Shown: positions 8,575 to 16,296 of the stretch, piece by piece
Numbering within the stretch: the stretch's first letter is position 1
How the letters are laid out: the number at the start of each line of letters is the position of its first letter
Assembly (NCBI GenBank): GCA_900546065.1
Contig: URBK01000013.1
Location: 23,112-87,111, forward strand
Reading direction: 5' to 3'
Length of the DNA stretch: 64,000 bases
Origin: an uncultured Alistipes sp.
GTDB taxonomy: Bacteria; Bacteroidota; Bacteroidia; Bacteroidales; Rikenellaceae
Program-made: the position numbers and the translations under genes
Notes under the pieces: model-generated
What the model was told of the DNA's origin: nothing
Databases searched by the model: none
What the model saw: only the letters and a program-made list of their open reading frames with translations

Positions 8575-8871
8575 TCAGACCTTACGCGAGTAGGCATAGA
8601 CGAACACGCCTCGGTCCGTTCTCTTGCTGTGCAGACCTTTCCGCTGCTTGAAGATGATTAGCACGATGCCCACCGACAGAATGACTGTCAGCGCGGCCAG
8701 TCCGGCCACGAATCCGGCAAGGCAGTAAGCGGCTATGAAGCCCGCGATGGCTCCGCCTGCCGTTCCTGCCGCCCAATAGATGTAGCGGCCCTGCAATCCC
8801 ATCACTTCAAGAGGACGTTGCAGCCCCTTGAACAGCGGATAGTCCGGATAACGTGTTTCCTTGCTTTTCAT
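8575..8871 (-). CDS. traF: Conjugation membrane protein TraF (DUF4133)
   Basis: A 98-aa protein with a hydrophilic N-terminus (Tyr-Pro-Asp-Tyr-Pro-Leu-Phe-Lys-Gly-Leu) and two closely spaced transmembrane segments at about 31-52 and 55-75, the layout of DUF4133/TraF in CTnDOT-like elements, analogous to VirB3. It lies 12 bp downstream of a DUF4134 gene and upstream of traG, the standard traE-traF-traG order, which supports the call. Part of the inner-membrane mating-pore complex. Confidence 0.85.
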   Translation of the reverse strand: MKSKETRYPDYPLFKGLQRPLEVMGLQGRYIYWAAGTAGGAIAGFIAAYCLAGFVAGLAALTVILSVGIVLIIFKQRKGLHSKRTDRGVFVYAYSRKV

Positions 8872-8883
8872 CCCTCGGTACTT

Positions 8884-9261
8884 TTATGCGTCAATGCCGA
8901 AAAACAAAGGAAGAGCCTGTGCTGCTGCAATCAGGAAAAGACATGCACCAACCACCATCATGATCTTCTTTTTGACATCCTGCTCTTCGTTGTTCATGGC
9001 GATGTAAACGGAGATGGCGCCGATAATGGCGACTACACCGGCGATGGCATAGCAGAGCTTGACCATGACTGGTACATACTTGACAATTTCCTCCGCCACG
9101 GTAGATAGTGCGGTAGTACCGGCTGAATAGTCGCCGGCCGTACTCTGGGCCATTGCCGTGGTACCAGAGAACAAAGTGAGTGCAAGCATCTTCACTTTGG
9201 TGGAAACACCTTGGATGAATCCTTTTGCCTTTCGGCACATTTGTTTTACTTTCTGAAACAT
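8884..9261 (-). CDS. traE: Conjugation protein TraE (DUF4134), copy 1
   Basis: A 125-aa DUF4134 protein, VirB2-pilin-like. It has a basic N-terminus, a signal-peptide-like hydrophobic segment with Ala-Met-Ala-Gln at residues 36-39, then two transmembrane segments (about 62-88 and 101-120) separated by an Asn-Asn-Glu-Glu-Gln-Asp charged loop, and ends Leu-Pro-Leu-Phe-Phe-Gly. It is 12 bp from traF. A second DUF4134 gene lies 49 bp upstream, so the element carries two different copies. Confidence 0.85.
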   Translation of the reverse strand: MFQKVKQMCRKAKGFIQGVSTKVKMLALTLFSGTTAMAQSTAGDYSAGTTALSTVAEEIVKYVPVMVKLCYAIAGVVAIIGAISVYIAMNNEEQDVKKKIMMVVGACLFLIAAAQALPLFFGIDA

Positions 9262-9310
9262 ACTTGATCGTTTTTGAGTTAATATTTATGTATTGGATTG
9301 TTAAACAGCC

Positions 9311-9634
9311 TTATATGCGATAACCGAAAAATGCCGGAAGTACGATGGAGGCCCCGATGATGAACAGGCACGCGCCAAGCAGCGATAAAAAGGATTTGAC
9401 GATGCCGTCCTCTCCAGTGTTCATCTTGATGTAGATCTGGAAGGCGGACACGATGACCAGAACGGATGCGATGGAGTAGCATATATACAGGACATACAGC
9501 ATCATCGTGACCACGAAGTCGTGCATCGTGGCCAGCGCATCCGCTCCCCAGCTGTAGTTCACGCTGCCGCTCTTGGCGAAAGCCGCATAGGGTACAAGAA
9601 TTAACAGGCATACTATCTTTTGCTTAATCGACAT
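9311..9634 (-). CDS. Conjugation protein, DUF4134 copy 2
   Basis: A 107-aa second DUF4134 protein. Start chosen at 9634 because the next gene upstream ends at 9636 and the residues from this Met form a good signal peptide (Met-Ser-Ile-Lys-Gln-Lys then hydrophobic, Ala-Phe-Ala). Two transmembrane segments at about 45-68 and 83-102 flank a Lys-Met-Asn-Thr-Gly-Glu-Asp-Gly loop, ending Leu-Pro-Ala-Phe-Phe-Gly, matching copy 1 in design but not in sequence. A longer open frame upstream is only the shadow of the neighbouring gene. Likely a pilin-like or VirB2-like subunit; two paralogues may form a mixed structure. Confidence 0.8.
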   Translation of the reverse strand: MSIKQKIVCLLILVPYAAFAKSGSVNYSWGADALATMHDFVVTMMLYVLYICYSIASVLVIVSAFQIYIKMNTGEDGIVKSFLSLLGACLFIIGASIVLPAFFGYRI

Positions 9635-9635
9635 G

Positions 9636-10091
9636 CTACAATTTGTCTTTAATTGGTTTCCAGGCCATCTCCGGACGATTTTCCAGTTTGCCCCTGGAAA
9701 GCATCGCCTTGTACATTTCATCTGCACTGAAGCCATCAGACAGGTAGGGCGTGGTTTCCTCCATCTTTTCCTCCGCCTTGGCTTTGAGACGCTCCAGTCT
9801 TTCTTCCGGGGTCTCCTTTGTCTCCGGCTTTTTGTCCGCCGGCTTCTGGTCGGTGGCAGAATCGCCGCCTGATGCTGTTTCAGTATCGTATTGCTCGTTG
9901 CCGACACGGAACCCGGTTTCACTCTCGCTCACGGCAACACTCTCTTCGTCCTCCAGTGTGCCGAGGTCGAAAACTTCCTCCTCTGTCTTGCCGGTTCTCC
10001 TTTTTCCATAGAGATCCTGCATAATGATGACCGCGTAATAAATGAGGTACGCGACCGTCAGAACAATGGCAAAAATGAAATATGATCTCAT
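9636..10091 (-). CDS. Membrane-anchored acidic protein at head of tra operon
   Basis: A 151-aa protein with one N-terminal transmembrane helix (about 5-27, type I-like anchor) followed by a basic patch and a long Glu/Asp/Thr/Lys-rich, probably disordered and coiled-coil cytoplasmic region (45-130). It ends with a more structured segment containing Leu-Ser-Asp-Gly-Phe-Ser-Ala-Asp-Glu-Met and Met-Ala-Trp-Lys-Pro. It is the first gene of the tra run, separated by 1 bp from the DUF4134 copy 2 gene, so it is surely co-transcribed with conjugation genes. I do not recognise a named family; traD-like by position only. Confidence 0.65.
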   Translation of the reverse strand: MRSYFIFAIVLTVAYLIYYAVIIMQDLYGKRRTGKTEEEVFDLGTLEDEESVAVSESETGFRVGNEQYDTETASGGDSATDQKPADKKPETKETPEERLERLKAKAEEKMEETTPYLSDGFSADEMYKAMLSRGKLENRPEMAWKPIKDKL

Positions 10092-10101
10092 ATCTTTTAG
10101 T

Positions 10102-10284
10102 ATGGATATTGAATTTTGTATTAGTTTGATTTCACAAATAAAAAAGGAGAATTTCGAACTACGAAATAATTGTGTATTAAACGGATGTTTTCTTTACAAG
10201 ATTTATATCGATTTTGAAAATCGTACTATAAAATCGTACTATATCGCCTTAATGAACGGGAAAAATGAAGAAGTCAGGGCATAA
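10102..10284 (+). CDS. Possible 60-residue small protein, divergent from tra operon
   Basis: An ATG at 10102 opens a 60-codon frame on the plus strand, AT-rich, ending within the arm of a terminator region. The product is Ile/Asn/Lys/Tyr-rich with three cysteines. No ribosome-binding evidence or promoter box was found and the frame covers a tandem repeat, so this may be chance. Listed because it is the only frame in the 246-bp gap between the tra operon and the primase gene. Confidence 0.25.
   Translation: MDIEFCISLISQIKKENFELRNNCVLNGCFLYKIYIDFENRTIKSYYIALMNGKNEEVRA
10217..10243. repeat. Tandem 13-14-bp repeat upstream of tra operon
   Basis: Two adjacent copies of AAATCGTACTATA (10218-10230 and 10231-10243; copy 1 has an extra A before it). 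They lie 126 bp upstream of the first tra gene on the side where its promoter must be. The length and head-to-tail order resemble an operator pair for a dimeric regulator; it could also be an iteron. Confidence 0.55.
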
Positions 10285-10310
10285 AAAAAGCCCTCCGTTC
10301 AGGAGGGCTT
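10281..10310 (-). terminator. Rho-independent terminator after primase gene
   Basis: Stem AGCCCTCC (10289-10296), loop GTTCA, stem GGAGGGCT (10302-10309). The A-run at 10283-10289 is a U-tract for minus-strand transcripts, so it ends transcription arriving from the primase gene before the tra promoter region. Confidence 0.85.
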
Positions 10311-10337
10311 CCATTGGCAGATTCGCTTTTTTTTAGG

Positions 10338-11225
10338 TCAGCGTTTCTTGCCTCGCAAGCAATCATTCAGATCCTTGTATTCGCTATATCGGACAGCTTC
10401 GTTGCTGACCCGTTCGCCGTATAGTCCGGCTATGGTTTCCACGGTCTTTTGCCCGGCAAGGTCGTTGTCGAGATAACAATGTATATGCAGGTATCTCTGC
10501 AGGTACATCAATGCCTTTTTCAGGTTGTTTACGGAGTTCATGACAAGGTAGTCGCAAGGCTGGTCTATACAAATGGTCCAGTTGCATGACTGCTTCAATG
10601 TCAGGTAAGACAGAAAGTCCATGAACCCCTCGAACACGCAGACCCGTTCCTGTATCTCTCCGCACTGATGTCCGATCAGGGAGATGTCCTTGTTCTTGAT
10701 ACATCCTTTATAATAGGCGTTGCGCATTTCATATCCGCCCGAAACATTACCGAACGCGAGGGCAAAATAATGCCGGTCACGCAATTCATAATGGATTTCC
10801 TTGCAGAACATACGTCCTATGTCAGCATCTATTTTCCGGGACTGAAGGTAAGAGTATAACGCGTGATGCCGTAACGGGACGACAATCAGATTTTTCATAT
10901 CCGATTCCACGGGACGGGGCGGAAGAGCCTGGAAACGGACTTTCGGCAAAGGCATATCGCTGGAATGCCGCCCGATGTATGCCAGTACCTCGCTTACACT
11001 TTCAGTCTGGTAAAGGTATTTACCCAATTCCACGAGGTCGCCTCCGGTGGCCGCCCCAAAATCATACCATTCGTTCAACCGGTCATTGACCTTGAACGAC
11101 GGCGACTGCTCATCCCTTAACGGCGAGAGATACCAGTACTGATCCGATTTAACGTATTGCGCATGGTGGCCGAGCTGCGCCAGAAAGTCCACTATGCGTA
11201 CCTGTTTTGCTTCTTCTATAGTCAT
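10338..11225 (-). CDS. DNA primase-like Toprim protein
   Basis: A 295-aa primase of mobile-element type. The N-terminal 90 residues follow the CHC2 zinc-ribbon layout (Tyr-Trp-Tyr-Leu-Ser-Pro-Leu-Arg-Asp-Glu, then Trp-Tyr-Asp-Phe-Gly and Gly-Gly-Asp-Leu-Val) but the metal-binding Cys/His residues are replaced, so zinc binding is probably lost. The Toprim domain has the acidic motif Phe-Glu-Gly-Phe-Met-Asp (about 192-197) and Tyr-Leu-Asp-Asn-Asp (about 253-257). It likely primes lagging- or transferred-strand synthesis after transfer. It lies 105 bp downstream of a RecA-fold ATPase gene, a common pairing in Bacteroides elements. Confidence 0.85.
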   Translation of the reverse strand: MTIEEAKQVRIVDFLAQLGHHAQYVKSDQYWYLSPLRDEQSPSFKVNDRLNEWYDFGAATGGDLVELGKYLYQTESVSEVLAYIGRHSSDMPLPKVRFQALPPRPVESDMKNLIVVPLRHHALYSYLQSRKIDADIGRMFCKEIHYELRDRHYFALAFGNVSGGYEMRNAYYKGCIKNKDISLIGHQCGEIQERVCVFEGFMDFLSYLTLKQSCNWTICIDQPCDYLVMNSVNNLKKALMYLQRYLHIHCYLDNDLAGQKTVETIAGLYGERVSNEAVRYSEYKDLNDCLRGKKR

Positions 11226-11330
11226 GGCTGTTTTCTTTCACTTGTTCACACGGAAATGGTTTAGTTTAGTTTTATTCCCTATATATATACATACTAAAGT
11301 AAACTGAAATATATATGCCCGCGCCCGGCT

Positions 11331-12431
11331 TCATTCTTCATCAAAAAGCCTTGCTTCCGCGGGGGTCATGTCATAGTAGAACAGCTTGTCCTGCTTGACA
11401 ACAAGTTTAAGGTTGTCCGTCAGGTACTGCAGCAGTTTTATCATGACACTGCGGCCACGTTTGAAGCCTATGTTTTCATAAGAGGCGATCAGACGTTGCA
11501 GTACATTCTCAAAGCCCCTGATGGGTTTGCCGTCAAAGGCAGCGGAAAGGGCTTCCCGGTGCTGCTCGATGCTCAGCTCCGTAAAGCTTGTCCGTTGCCT
11601 GGGCTTCGGGGTGTCACCGAACGTGTGCCCTTCGGCGATGACCGGGAGCCCGTTGTCGTCCACGGTGAACGCGAAGGGTTTGAACTCCTTTTCCCGGATA
11701 TGCAGGGCATGGACTTCACTGACAGACGGATTCTCGTTGCATTTGCTGATGACCAGTACTGTTTCCGCCTTGTTGCTCATCTCCGTACCGATATGGCCTC
11801 GTACATTGTTGTCCCCTTTGTTCAGGTGCAGCACGCAATGGATATGCAGGTCGTAACGAGAGGACCATTCCATCATTTTGTTGATTACCTCCACCGATTC
11901 GCTGGTGCTGTTGATGTCCAGCATAAGGTCGCGGATACCGTCAATGATAACCAGCCCGTAACCTTTACCCTGACGAAGGGCATAGTCTATCACACTTATA
12001 CGGACTGTCGGAGAATACTCCCGCAGGCAGATGAAATCAAGGTTCTCGCTGTCTGCTGTGGTAGGAAGCCCGGCCAGACGCAGAATACGTTCCAGCACCG
12101 TGTGACAATGATAGCGGCTCTGCTCGGTATCGACATACAGGATCCGGCGTTTGCCTTCCGGCAGATGCGCCCGGTAGTTCAGCACCTGCTTACCTGCCAG
12201 GGAAGCGGCGACAAGGGCGGAGACATTGAATGTCTTCTTGGATTTTGCCTTGCCGGTCGATGCACTGAAATTGCCGAGAGTCGCTATGGTCGAATTGTCA
12301 ATCCAGATAATTTGCGGCGGGGTCTCGTATGTATCCGTCGCCTTGATTTGGGAAGCTGAAAGAATATCTGACAGACGGGTCTCTTCCAATCCCATTCCCG
12401 TCTTCTGGTCAGTTCTTCTTTCGTTTTCCAT
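11331..12431 (-). CDS. RepA/DnaB-like RecA-fold ATPase
   Basis: A 366-aa cytoplasmic ATPase of the AAA_25/RepA helicase group. Walker A is the form Ser-Thr-Gly-Lys-Ala-Lys-Ser-Lys-Lys-Thr at about residues 78-88, and Walker B is Leu-Val-Ile-Ile-Asp-Gly at about 158-164, followed by the sensor region His-Ile-His-Cys-Val-Leu-His-Leu-Asn. The extra lysine-serine-lysine in the P-loop is typical of this family in Bacteroidota elements. Likely acts as replicative helicase or loader with the primase. Its start overlaps the 3' end of the excisionase-like gene by 23 bp, so the two are co-transcribed. Confidence 0.8.
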   Translation of the reverse strand: MENERRTDQKTGMGLEETRLSDILSASQIKATDTYETPPQIIWIDNSTIATLGNFSASTGKAKSKKTFNVSALVAASLAGKQVLNYRAHLPEGKRRILYVDTEQSRYHCHTVLERILRLAGLPTTADSENLDFICLREYSPTVRISVIDYALRQGKGYGLVIIDGIRDLMLDINSTSESVEVINKMMEWSSRYDLHIHCVLHLNKGDNNVRGHIGTEMSNKAETVLVISKCNENPSVSEVHALHIREKEFKPFAFTVDDNGLPVIAEGHTFGDTPKPRQRTSFTELSIEQHREALSAAFDGKPIRGFENVLQRLIASYENIGFKRGRSVMIKLLQYLTDNLKLVVKQDKLFYYDMTPAEARLFDEE

Positions 12432-12804
12432 GGCGTTTCTCGTTTAAGAAGGGTTGTACTGCTGCCGCCTCGTGTGCCATCCGCGTGGCATCATCGACGG
12501 CAAGTTCATGATTCTGCAGGAGCCATTCGTCCAGTTCCTCCTTGGCAAAGTAGATCATCTTGCCGCGAGGCTTGTAGTGAGGAATCTCCTTGTTGGCCGT
12601 AAGTTTATACAGCATACTTTCTGATACCCCGATGTACATGCAGGCTTCCGAAAAAGTAAAGACCTTTTTGGTCGCGTAAATGTTCTTTTCCAGCAATTCC
12701 ACCCGTTCCAGAAAGCTCTCGACCGGTTCCAATTTCCGGATAATCGCTTCAAGGGCCGTGAGCCGTTCGCTCAACCTTTCCATGAATGTCAATCTGTTGG
12801 ACAT
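12409..12804 (-). CDS. Excisionase-like HTH protein of outer element
   Basis: A 131-aa HTH_17 protein. Residues about 45-95 hold the DNA-binding unit: Thr-Phe-Ser-Glu-Ala-Cys-Met-Tyr-Ile-Gly-Val-Ser then Leu-Tyr-Lys-Leu-Thr and Ile-Pro-His-Tyr-Lys-Pro-Arg-Gly-Lys. The N-terminus is a leucine-rich coiled coil. Start set at ATG 12804; a GTG 12 codons upstream is open but lacks support. It shares the design of the protein at 4,483-4,884, each beside its own integrase module, and overlaps the ATPase gene downstream. A -7 box lies 66 bp upstream. Confidence 0.75.
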   Translation of the reverse strand: MSNRLTFMERLSERLTALEAIIRKLEPVESFLERVELLEKNIYATKKVFTFSEACMYIGVSESMLYKLTANKEIPHYKPRGKMIYFAKEELDEWLLQNHELAVDDATRMAHEAAAVQPFLNEKRHGKRKKN

Positions 12805-12869
12805 ATTATTCGTGATTAAATTAGACAATAAGAGATGCACCTCTGTTTGTAACGCGTTGTATACAGAGG

Positions 12870-12877
12870 CAAAGGTA
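12870..12877 (-). promoter_or_regulatory. -7 promoter box for excisionase-ATPase operon
   Basis: CAAAGGTA on the plus strand, i.e. TACCTTTG on the minus strand, an exact Bacteroidota -7 match, 66 bp upstream of the chosen ATG. No exact -33 TTTG was found. Confidence 0.5.
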
Positions 12878-12983
12878 GAGTGTGAATATCTAAAAGCATT
12901 GGATGACAGTATGATACCGGTTTGGTAGCATATCAGTTATCATACTTTTGCTTTTCACATGGTTGACTTCTTAGCACTTCCTT

Positions 12984-13752
12984 TCATTCCTTCAGTTGGC
13001 TTACAAACTTTCTGATATTGTAAGCGGTTGAAGTCATTTTGTTCCTGACCAACGAAAGCGTGGTGGATATGCTCGTTGCGGATATGAAGTGCGAGCCGTC
13101 CTTGGATTGCAGGAAACGCCCTCTTTCGAGGACTGATTGCCAGTAAGGCTGAATGAATGAATTCTCAAGAAGGGCATCGAACAGGATAGCCACACGGCGC
13201 ACGCTGTTCACCCGAAGACAGAAACCTATCTTGCAGGAGAAGAGAGATTCCATGTCGTCAATAGTTACGGGAGAACAGAACAGATGATAAGTATTGGCGC
13301 AAGAAACGATACCGGCCAGTTGTTTGCGCGAAAGACTGCAGTCAAAAGAAAGAAATGAAAACTTTGCCGGATTACAATCGGAAGATGCCAGTTCCGATGT
13401 GTCATACTTCCGCTTTAGTTCCATGCACTCCTCGAAAGAGAGGCTCGGGGCGGAAAAAAGCGGTTGGATAAGGTAGGGGCAGTCGGTCAGCAGTCCCTTG
13501 ACGATGTGGATGTTCATTTCGTGGCAGTTCCGACAGACCGCGTTATCGCAGTCAATATACCGGTGACTGTTCACAAAATCCTCCACATAACGGCGATACT
13601 GTTTGCCGTGGATTTTGACCTCCTGGAGATAAACTGTTTTTGCTTCGGTAAGCAGGGCGAAAAGTTCTTCCGCCACGTCCTGTGCCGATTCAATGTGATG
13701 CGGGTGTTTGCTCCCCTCAAAAAGAGAGAAGGCCTTTGTCAGCTCTTGTCAT
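12984..13752 (-). CDS. Unknown mobile-element protein, possibly frameshifted near its start
   Basis: From GTG 13676 to the stop at 12984 the protein is 230 aa: cytoplasmic, with several cysteines (Asp-Cys-Asp-Asn-Ala-Val-Cys-Arg-Asn-Cys-His, a possible metal site about residues 38-48). No named family is recognised. The same frame stays open for 24 codons before that GTG, with gene-like residues (Leu-Phe-Glu-Gly-Ser-Lys-His-Pro) but no ATG or GTG; an ATG at 13752 in a neighbouring frame reads Met-Thr-Arg-Ala-Asp-Lys-Gly-Leu-Leu-Ser and meets it at the pyrimidine run 13719-13733. One base change there would give a 255-aa protein. Located between integrase and excisionase genes. Confidence 0.55.
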
Positions 13753-13881
13753 GTCGATTTACATTTTATTGGTTTATAATAATATATCATCATAAAGGTA
13801 TCGTTTTTCGATTGTATCTGCAATCGATGACGCCCTTAAAATATCTACTTGTAAATTTGACATGATATGGTATATCATTGG

Positions 13882-15015
13882 TCACTCAAACAATCCGTTG
13901 ACCAGGTTGACCGCATCATCCTTTTTCTGGTTGATGATTTTGGCGTACACCTGTGTCATTTTCACGTCAGCATGGCCGAGCAGCTTGGATGTCGTATATA
14001 AGTCTGCTCCGAGTGTCAGCATCATCGTCGCGAACGTGTGCCGCGCCGTATGGAATGTAAAACGCTTGTTTATTCCCGCCGCTTTTGCCCATGGTTTGAT
14101 AAGAATATTGACCATTGCTGGGGACGGCAGGTCAAACACATGGTCATCAGGAGTTTTGTCTCCACGCGCAGGCATCCACTTCAACGCTTCCGGGGAAAGC
14201 GGAAGATAAATCGGTTCCTTGGTTTTCTGCATTGAAACCGACAGACGGTATTGTCCACGATCAACGAATACATCTTTCCATTGCAACTTGATTATATCAC
14301 TGATTCGCAGACCGCAGAAACAAGAGAACAGATAGGCACCTTTCACGGATTCATTTTTCATCGGGGTTGCGATCAATGCACGCACCTCTTCAATGGTCAT
14401 GTATGACCGTTTGCTTTCAGGCAGACGGATCTTTTCCGACTTGCTGATTTTCGTGAAAGGATTGGACTTGATGATCTCGGCCCTGACAGCCGCATTCAAG
14501 GCTCCGTTCAATACCCGGTAATAAGTATGCAGTGTGTAATTCGACACTCGTTTGCCTCTGGAACGGTATTCGGACTGAAGGTAGTCAAGATAATTCTGGC
14601 AGAATGTCTTGTCTATTTGATCCATCAACATACGTTCTCCCGCATAATCCTTCAAGATGCGTATAGTGATGTCAATTTGATAACCGTCCTTTTTGCCACG
14701 CTTGGCCTGGTTCTCCTTGTAGGTATTCATCCAGTCAAGCAGGTAAACTCTCTCTTTGGTTTCTATACCGGCCTCGCCGTTGGTCAGCTCGATAATACGT
14801 TTGGACTTGATGGCATTGGCGGCATTCATAGTCGCCTGATTCTGCCGACGGGCATTGTTATCCGTTTCCGGAATGAGATACAACTTAAGATATTCGTATG
14901 TTCGTTTTCCGAAACGGTATATATCAAGATACAGACTTTGGCTTCCATCTGCCAGCTTCTTTGTCCGAAGGCGGACAGGCTCTTTTACTTTTGTAGGCTT
15001 CTTTACTCGTGGCAT
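13882..15015 (-). CDS. int: Tyrosine recombinase (integrase) of the outer element
   Basis: Site-specific recombinase, 377 aa. Arm-binding domain (about 5-80), core-binding domain (85-185), catalytic domain with Arg237 (GLRISD), His322-x-x-Arg325, His348 and nucleophile Tyr357; all conserved. Start placed at the ATG near 15015 because a -7 box lies at about 15048-15055; a longer frame beginning with TTG 102 bp upstream would start before the promoter. The gene points away from the chromosomal junction, the usual arrangement, with the attachment site in the 300 bp upstream. It integrates the element next to the DUF2812 gene. Confidence 0.9.
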   Translation of the reverse strand: MPRVKKPTKVKEPVRLRTKKLADGSQSLYLDIYRFGKRTYEYLKLYLIPETDNNARRQNQATMNAANAIKSKRIIELTNGEAGIETKERVYLLDWMNTYKENQAKRGKKDGYQIDITIRILKDYAGERMLMDQIDKTFCQNYLDYLQSEYRSRGKRVSNYTLHTYYRVLNGALNAAVRAEIIKSNPFTKISKSEKIRLPESKRSYMTIEEVRALIATPMKNESVKGAYLFSCFCGLRISDIIKLQWKDVFVDRGQYRLSVSMQKTKEPIYLPLSPEALKWMPARGDKTPDDHVFDLPSPAMVNILIKPWAKAAGINKRFTFHTARHTFATMMLTLGADLYTTSKLLGHADVKMTQVYAKIINQKKDDAVNLVNGLFE

Positions 15016-15047
15016 ATCGATCCCTTCATAATTTTGTTTCTGTTGCA

Positions 15048-15081
15048 AAGATATGAATAAAGGTCGATATTGAGAAACAAA
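15048..15081 (-). promoter_or_regulatory. Integrase promoter
   Basis: Minus-strand -7 box TATCTTTG (plus-strand CAAAGATA, about 15048-15055) with a TTTG -33 candidate (CAAA at about 15078). The spacing of about 22 bp is slightly longer than the optimum. Positions may be off by one or two bases. Confidence 0.45.
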
Positions 15082-15111
15082 CGAGAAACAAAATTGTACC
15101 GAAAAAGAACC

Positions 15112-15330
15112 AATCAACTGAAAAGAAAGAAAACAACTGAAAACATCAAGTACACTATAATCAATTGTAAATAAGCGGTTTTATTTGCACTTGTTTAGCT
15201 CTTGTTTTCATTTTAGGGCTTTACTTTATAAATCTATAAAGGTTATATATATGTCACAAATGTAGCAATTATTTGCCGTTTACCAACACATGTGTAGTAT
15301 ATTACGTTTTGTGTAAGCAGGTACCCGCTG
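15112..15330. other. Candidate attachment-site region of outer element (attR/attL)
   Basis: AT-rich DNA between the integrase promoter and the host DUF2812 gene. It contains two direct copies of CAACTGAAAA about 20 bp apart (near 15115 and 15135), which could be integrase arm sites. Composition changes to host-like GC-rich coding at about 15,320, so the crossover core should lie around 15,290-15,325. The matching end is outside the window, so the core repeat cannot be named. Confidence 0.45.
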
Positions 15331-15334
15331 CCCA

Positions 15335-15919
15335 TCACTCGTGTATCGTGATCTCGCGCATCAGCGCCTCGACCCTGCGGTGCAGATGCCGCACGAGGGG
15401 TGTGAATATCACGGCCAGCGCCACGATGCCCGTCACGGCCACCGACGTGCCGAAGCCGCGCAGGAACTCTCCCACGGCCGCGCCCTCGGGCAGCAGCGCC
15501 GCAACCGCGAGTGAGACGACACTCAAAACGGCGAATACGGATAACAAACGGCATAAAATGTCTGCAGCGTATCCGCTCGCACGATTTATCAACGACAACT
15601 GCGCACGTGTATTGTCCGCCGTCTCGATCGGGCCATCGGCGGCACGCCTCCGCAGATAGATCCAATCCTTGAAGTGCCACACCACCTCCAAGCCGCACTC
15701 CGTAAGGAAACGTTCATACTCCCCGTTACCGCCCGCACGGCTCTCATCCGGAAGCTCGATCTTATACAAATACTCTCCGGCCTGCCCCGCCTCGAAGCGG
15801 TAGATCAGACCGTTCGTCGAGACGAAGTTCCACCCGCGGCGGCTCATCTCGTTGAGCCATCGCTCCTCGCGTTCGAAGTCGGCGATGGTGAAGTAGTTCA
15901 AACAGCGTTTAGTCTTCAT
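15335..15919 (-). CDS. DUF2812 membrane protein partnered with PadR regulator
   Basis: A 194-aa protein. Residues 1-105 are the soluble DUF2812 domain (Phe-Glu-Arg-Glu-Glu-Arg-Trp-Leu-Asn-Glu-Met, and Gly-Trp-Asn-Phe-Val). Two transmembrane helices follow at about 125-147 and 153-175, then a basic tail. DUF2812 genes usually follow a PadR regulator, as here (36 bp downstream of it, same strand). Family function is not established; often thought to be membrane-stress or drug-response related. The mobile element ends immediately after its stop codon, so the gene is intact. Confidence 0.8.
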   Translation of the reverse strand: MKTKRCLNYFTIADFEREERWLNEMSRRGWNFVSTNGLIYRFEAGQAGEYLYKIELPDESRAGGNGEYERFLTECGLEVVWHFKDWIYLRRRAADGPIETADNTRAQLSLINRASGYAADILCRLLSVFAVLSVVSLAVAALLPEGAAVGEFLRGFGTSVAVTGIVALAVIFTPLVRHLHRRVEALMREITIHE

Positions 15920-15955
15920 ACATTATACTTTTATGTTATTTCACATTATCTCCCT

Positions 15956-16276
15956 TTACCGCACGGGGCCGAGCACCGCCTCGCCGCTGGCCACAAGCTC
16001 GCGCAGACGCCCGAACTCGGCCTCGAGGGCCGCACGCCCCGCCGCCGTTATGCGATACTCCTTCTTGCGGCTCTCGCCCGCGCCCTCCATAGGCTCGATC
16101 CAACCCTTCTCGATAAGGCCCGACAAGGCCCCGTACATCGTCCCCGCGGATATGCGCAGGCGCCCGCGGCTCATCGCCTCGACATGCTGCATGATAGCGT
16201 AACCGTGGCGCGGCTCCACGAGCGACAACAGAATGTAATAGACGGCTTCGGTCAATGCCGTTGCTGAATTTCCCAT
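15956..16276 (-). CDS. PadR-family transcriptional repressor
   Basis: A 106-aa winged-helix regulator. It shows the PadR pattern: Ala-Val-Tyr-Tyr-Ile-Leu-Leu-Ser-Leu, Arg-His-Gly-Tyr-Ala-Ile-Met-Gln-His-Val, Ile-Ser-Ala-Gly-Thr-Met-Tyr-Gly-Ala-Leu-Ser-Gly-Leu and Lys-Lys-Glu-Tyr-Arg-Ile-Thr-Ala-Ala-Gly. It is a short, PadR-s2-type protein. It heads an operon with the DUF2812 gene. Its own promoter (16332-16362) is overlaid by repeated CGATATAT elements, so negative autoregulation is likely. Ligand unknown. Confidence 0.9.
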   Translation of the reverse strand: MGNSATALTEAVYYILLSLVEPRHGYAIMQHVEAMSRGRLRISAGTMYGALSGLIEKGWIEPMEGAGESRKKEYRITAAGRAALEAEFGRLRELVASGEAVLGPVR

Positions 16277-16296
16277 GACTCTAATCTTTTATAGCA

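Larger units (their letters stand above)
7103..15320. mobile_element. Outer conjugative-type element (CTn/ICE) end with integrase
   Basis: All genes here run on the minus strand: tyrosine integrase at the chromosomal end, unknown protein, excisionase-like HTH, RecA-fold replication ATPase, primase, then tra genes (unknown membrane protein, two DUF4134, DUF4133, TraG). This is the composition of Bacteroidota conjugative transposons. The chromosomal end is placed near 15,290-15,330 because the sequence switches there from AT-rich, repeat-containing DNA to GC-rich host coding sequence just past the stop codon of the DUF2812 gene. The other end lies beyond the left edge of the window. The element is interrupted inside traG. 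Confidence 0.7.

Noticed and set aside
9634..9922. Longer form of DUF4134 copy 2 from 9922
   Set aside because: The extra part is the neighbouring gene read in another frame (Arg/Pro-rich) and removes the signal peptide.
15015..15117. 34-residue N-terminal extension of the outer integrase starting at TTG
   Set aside because: A -7 box near 15,050 lies within it and the family starts at Met-Pro-Arg-Val.
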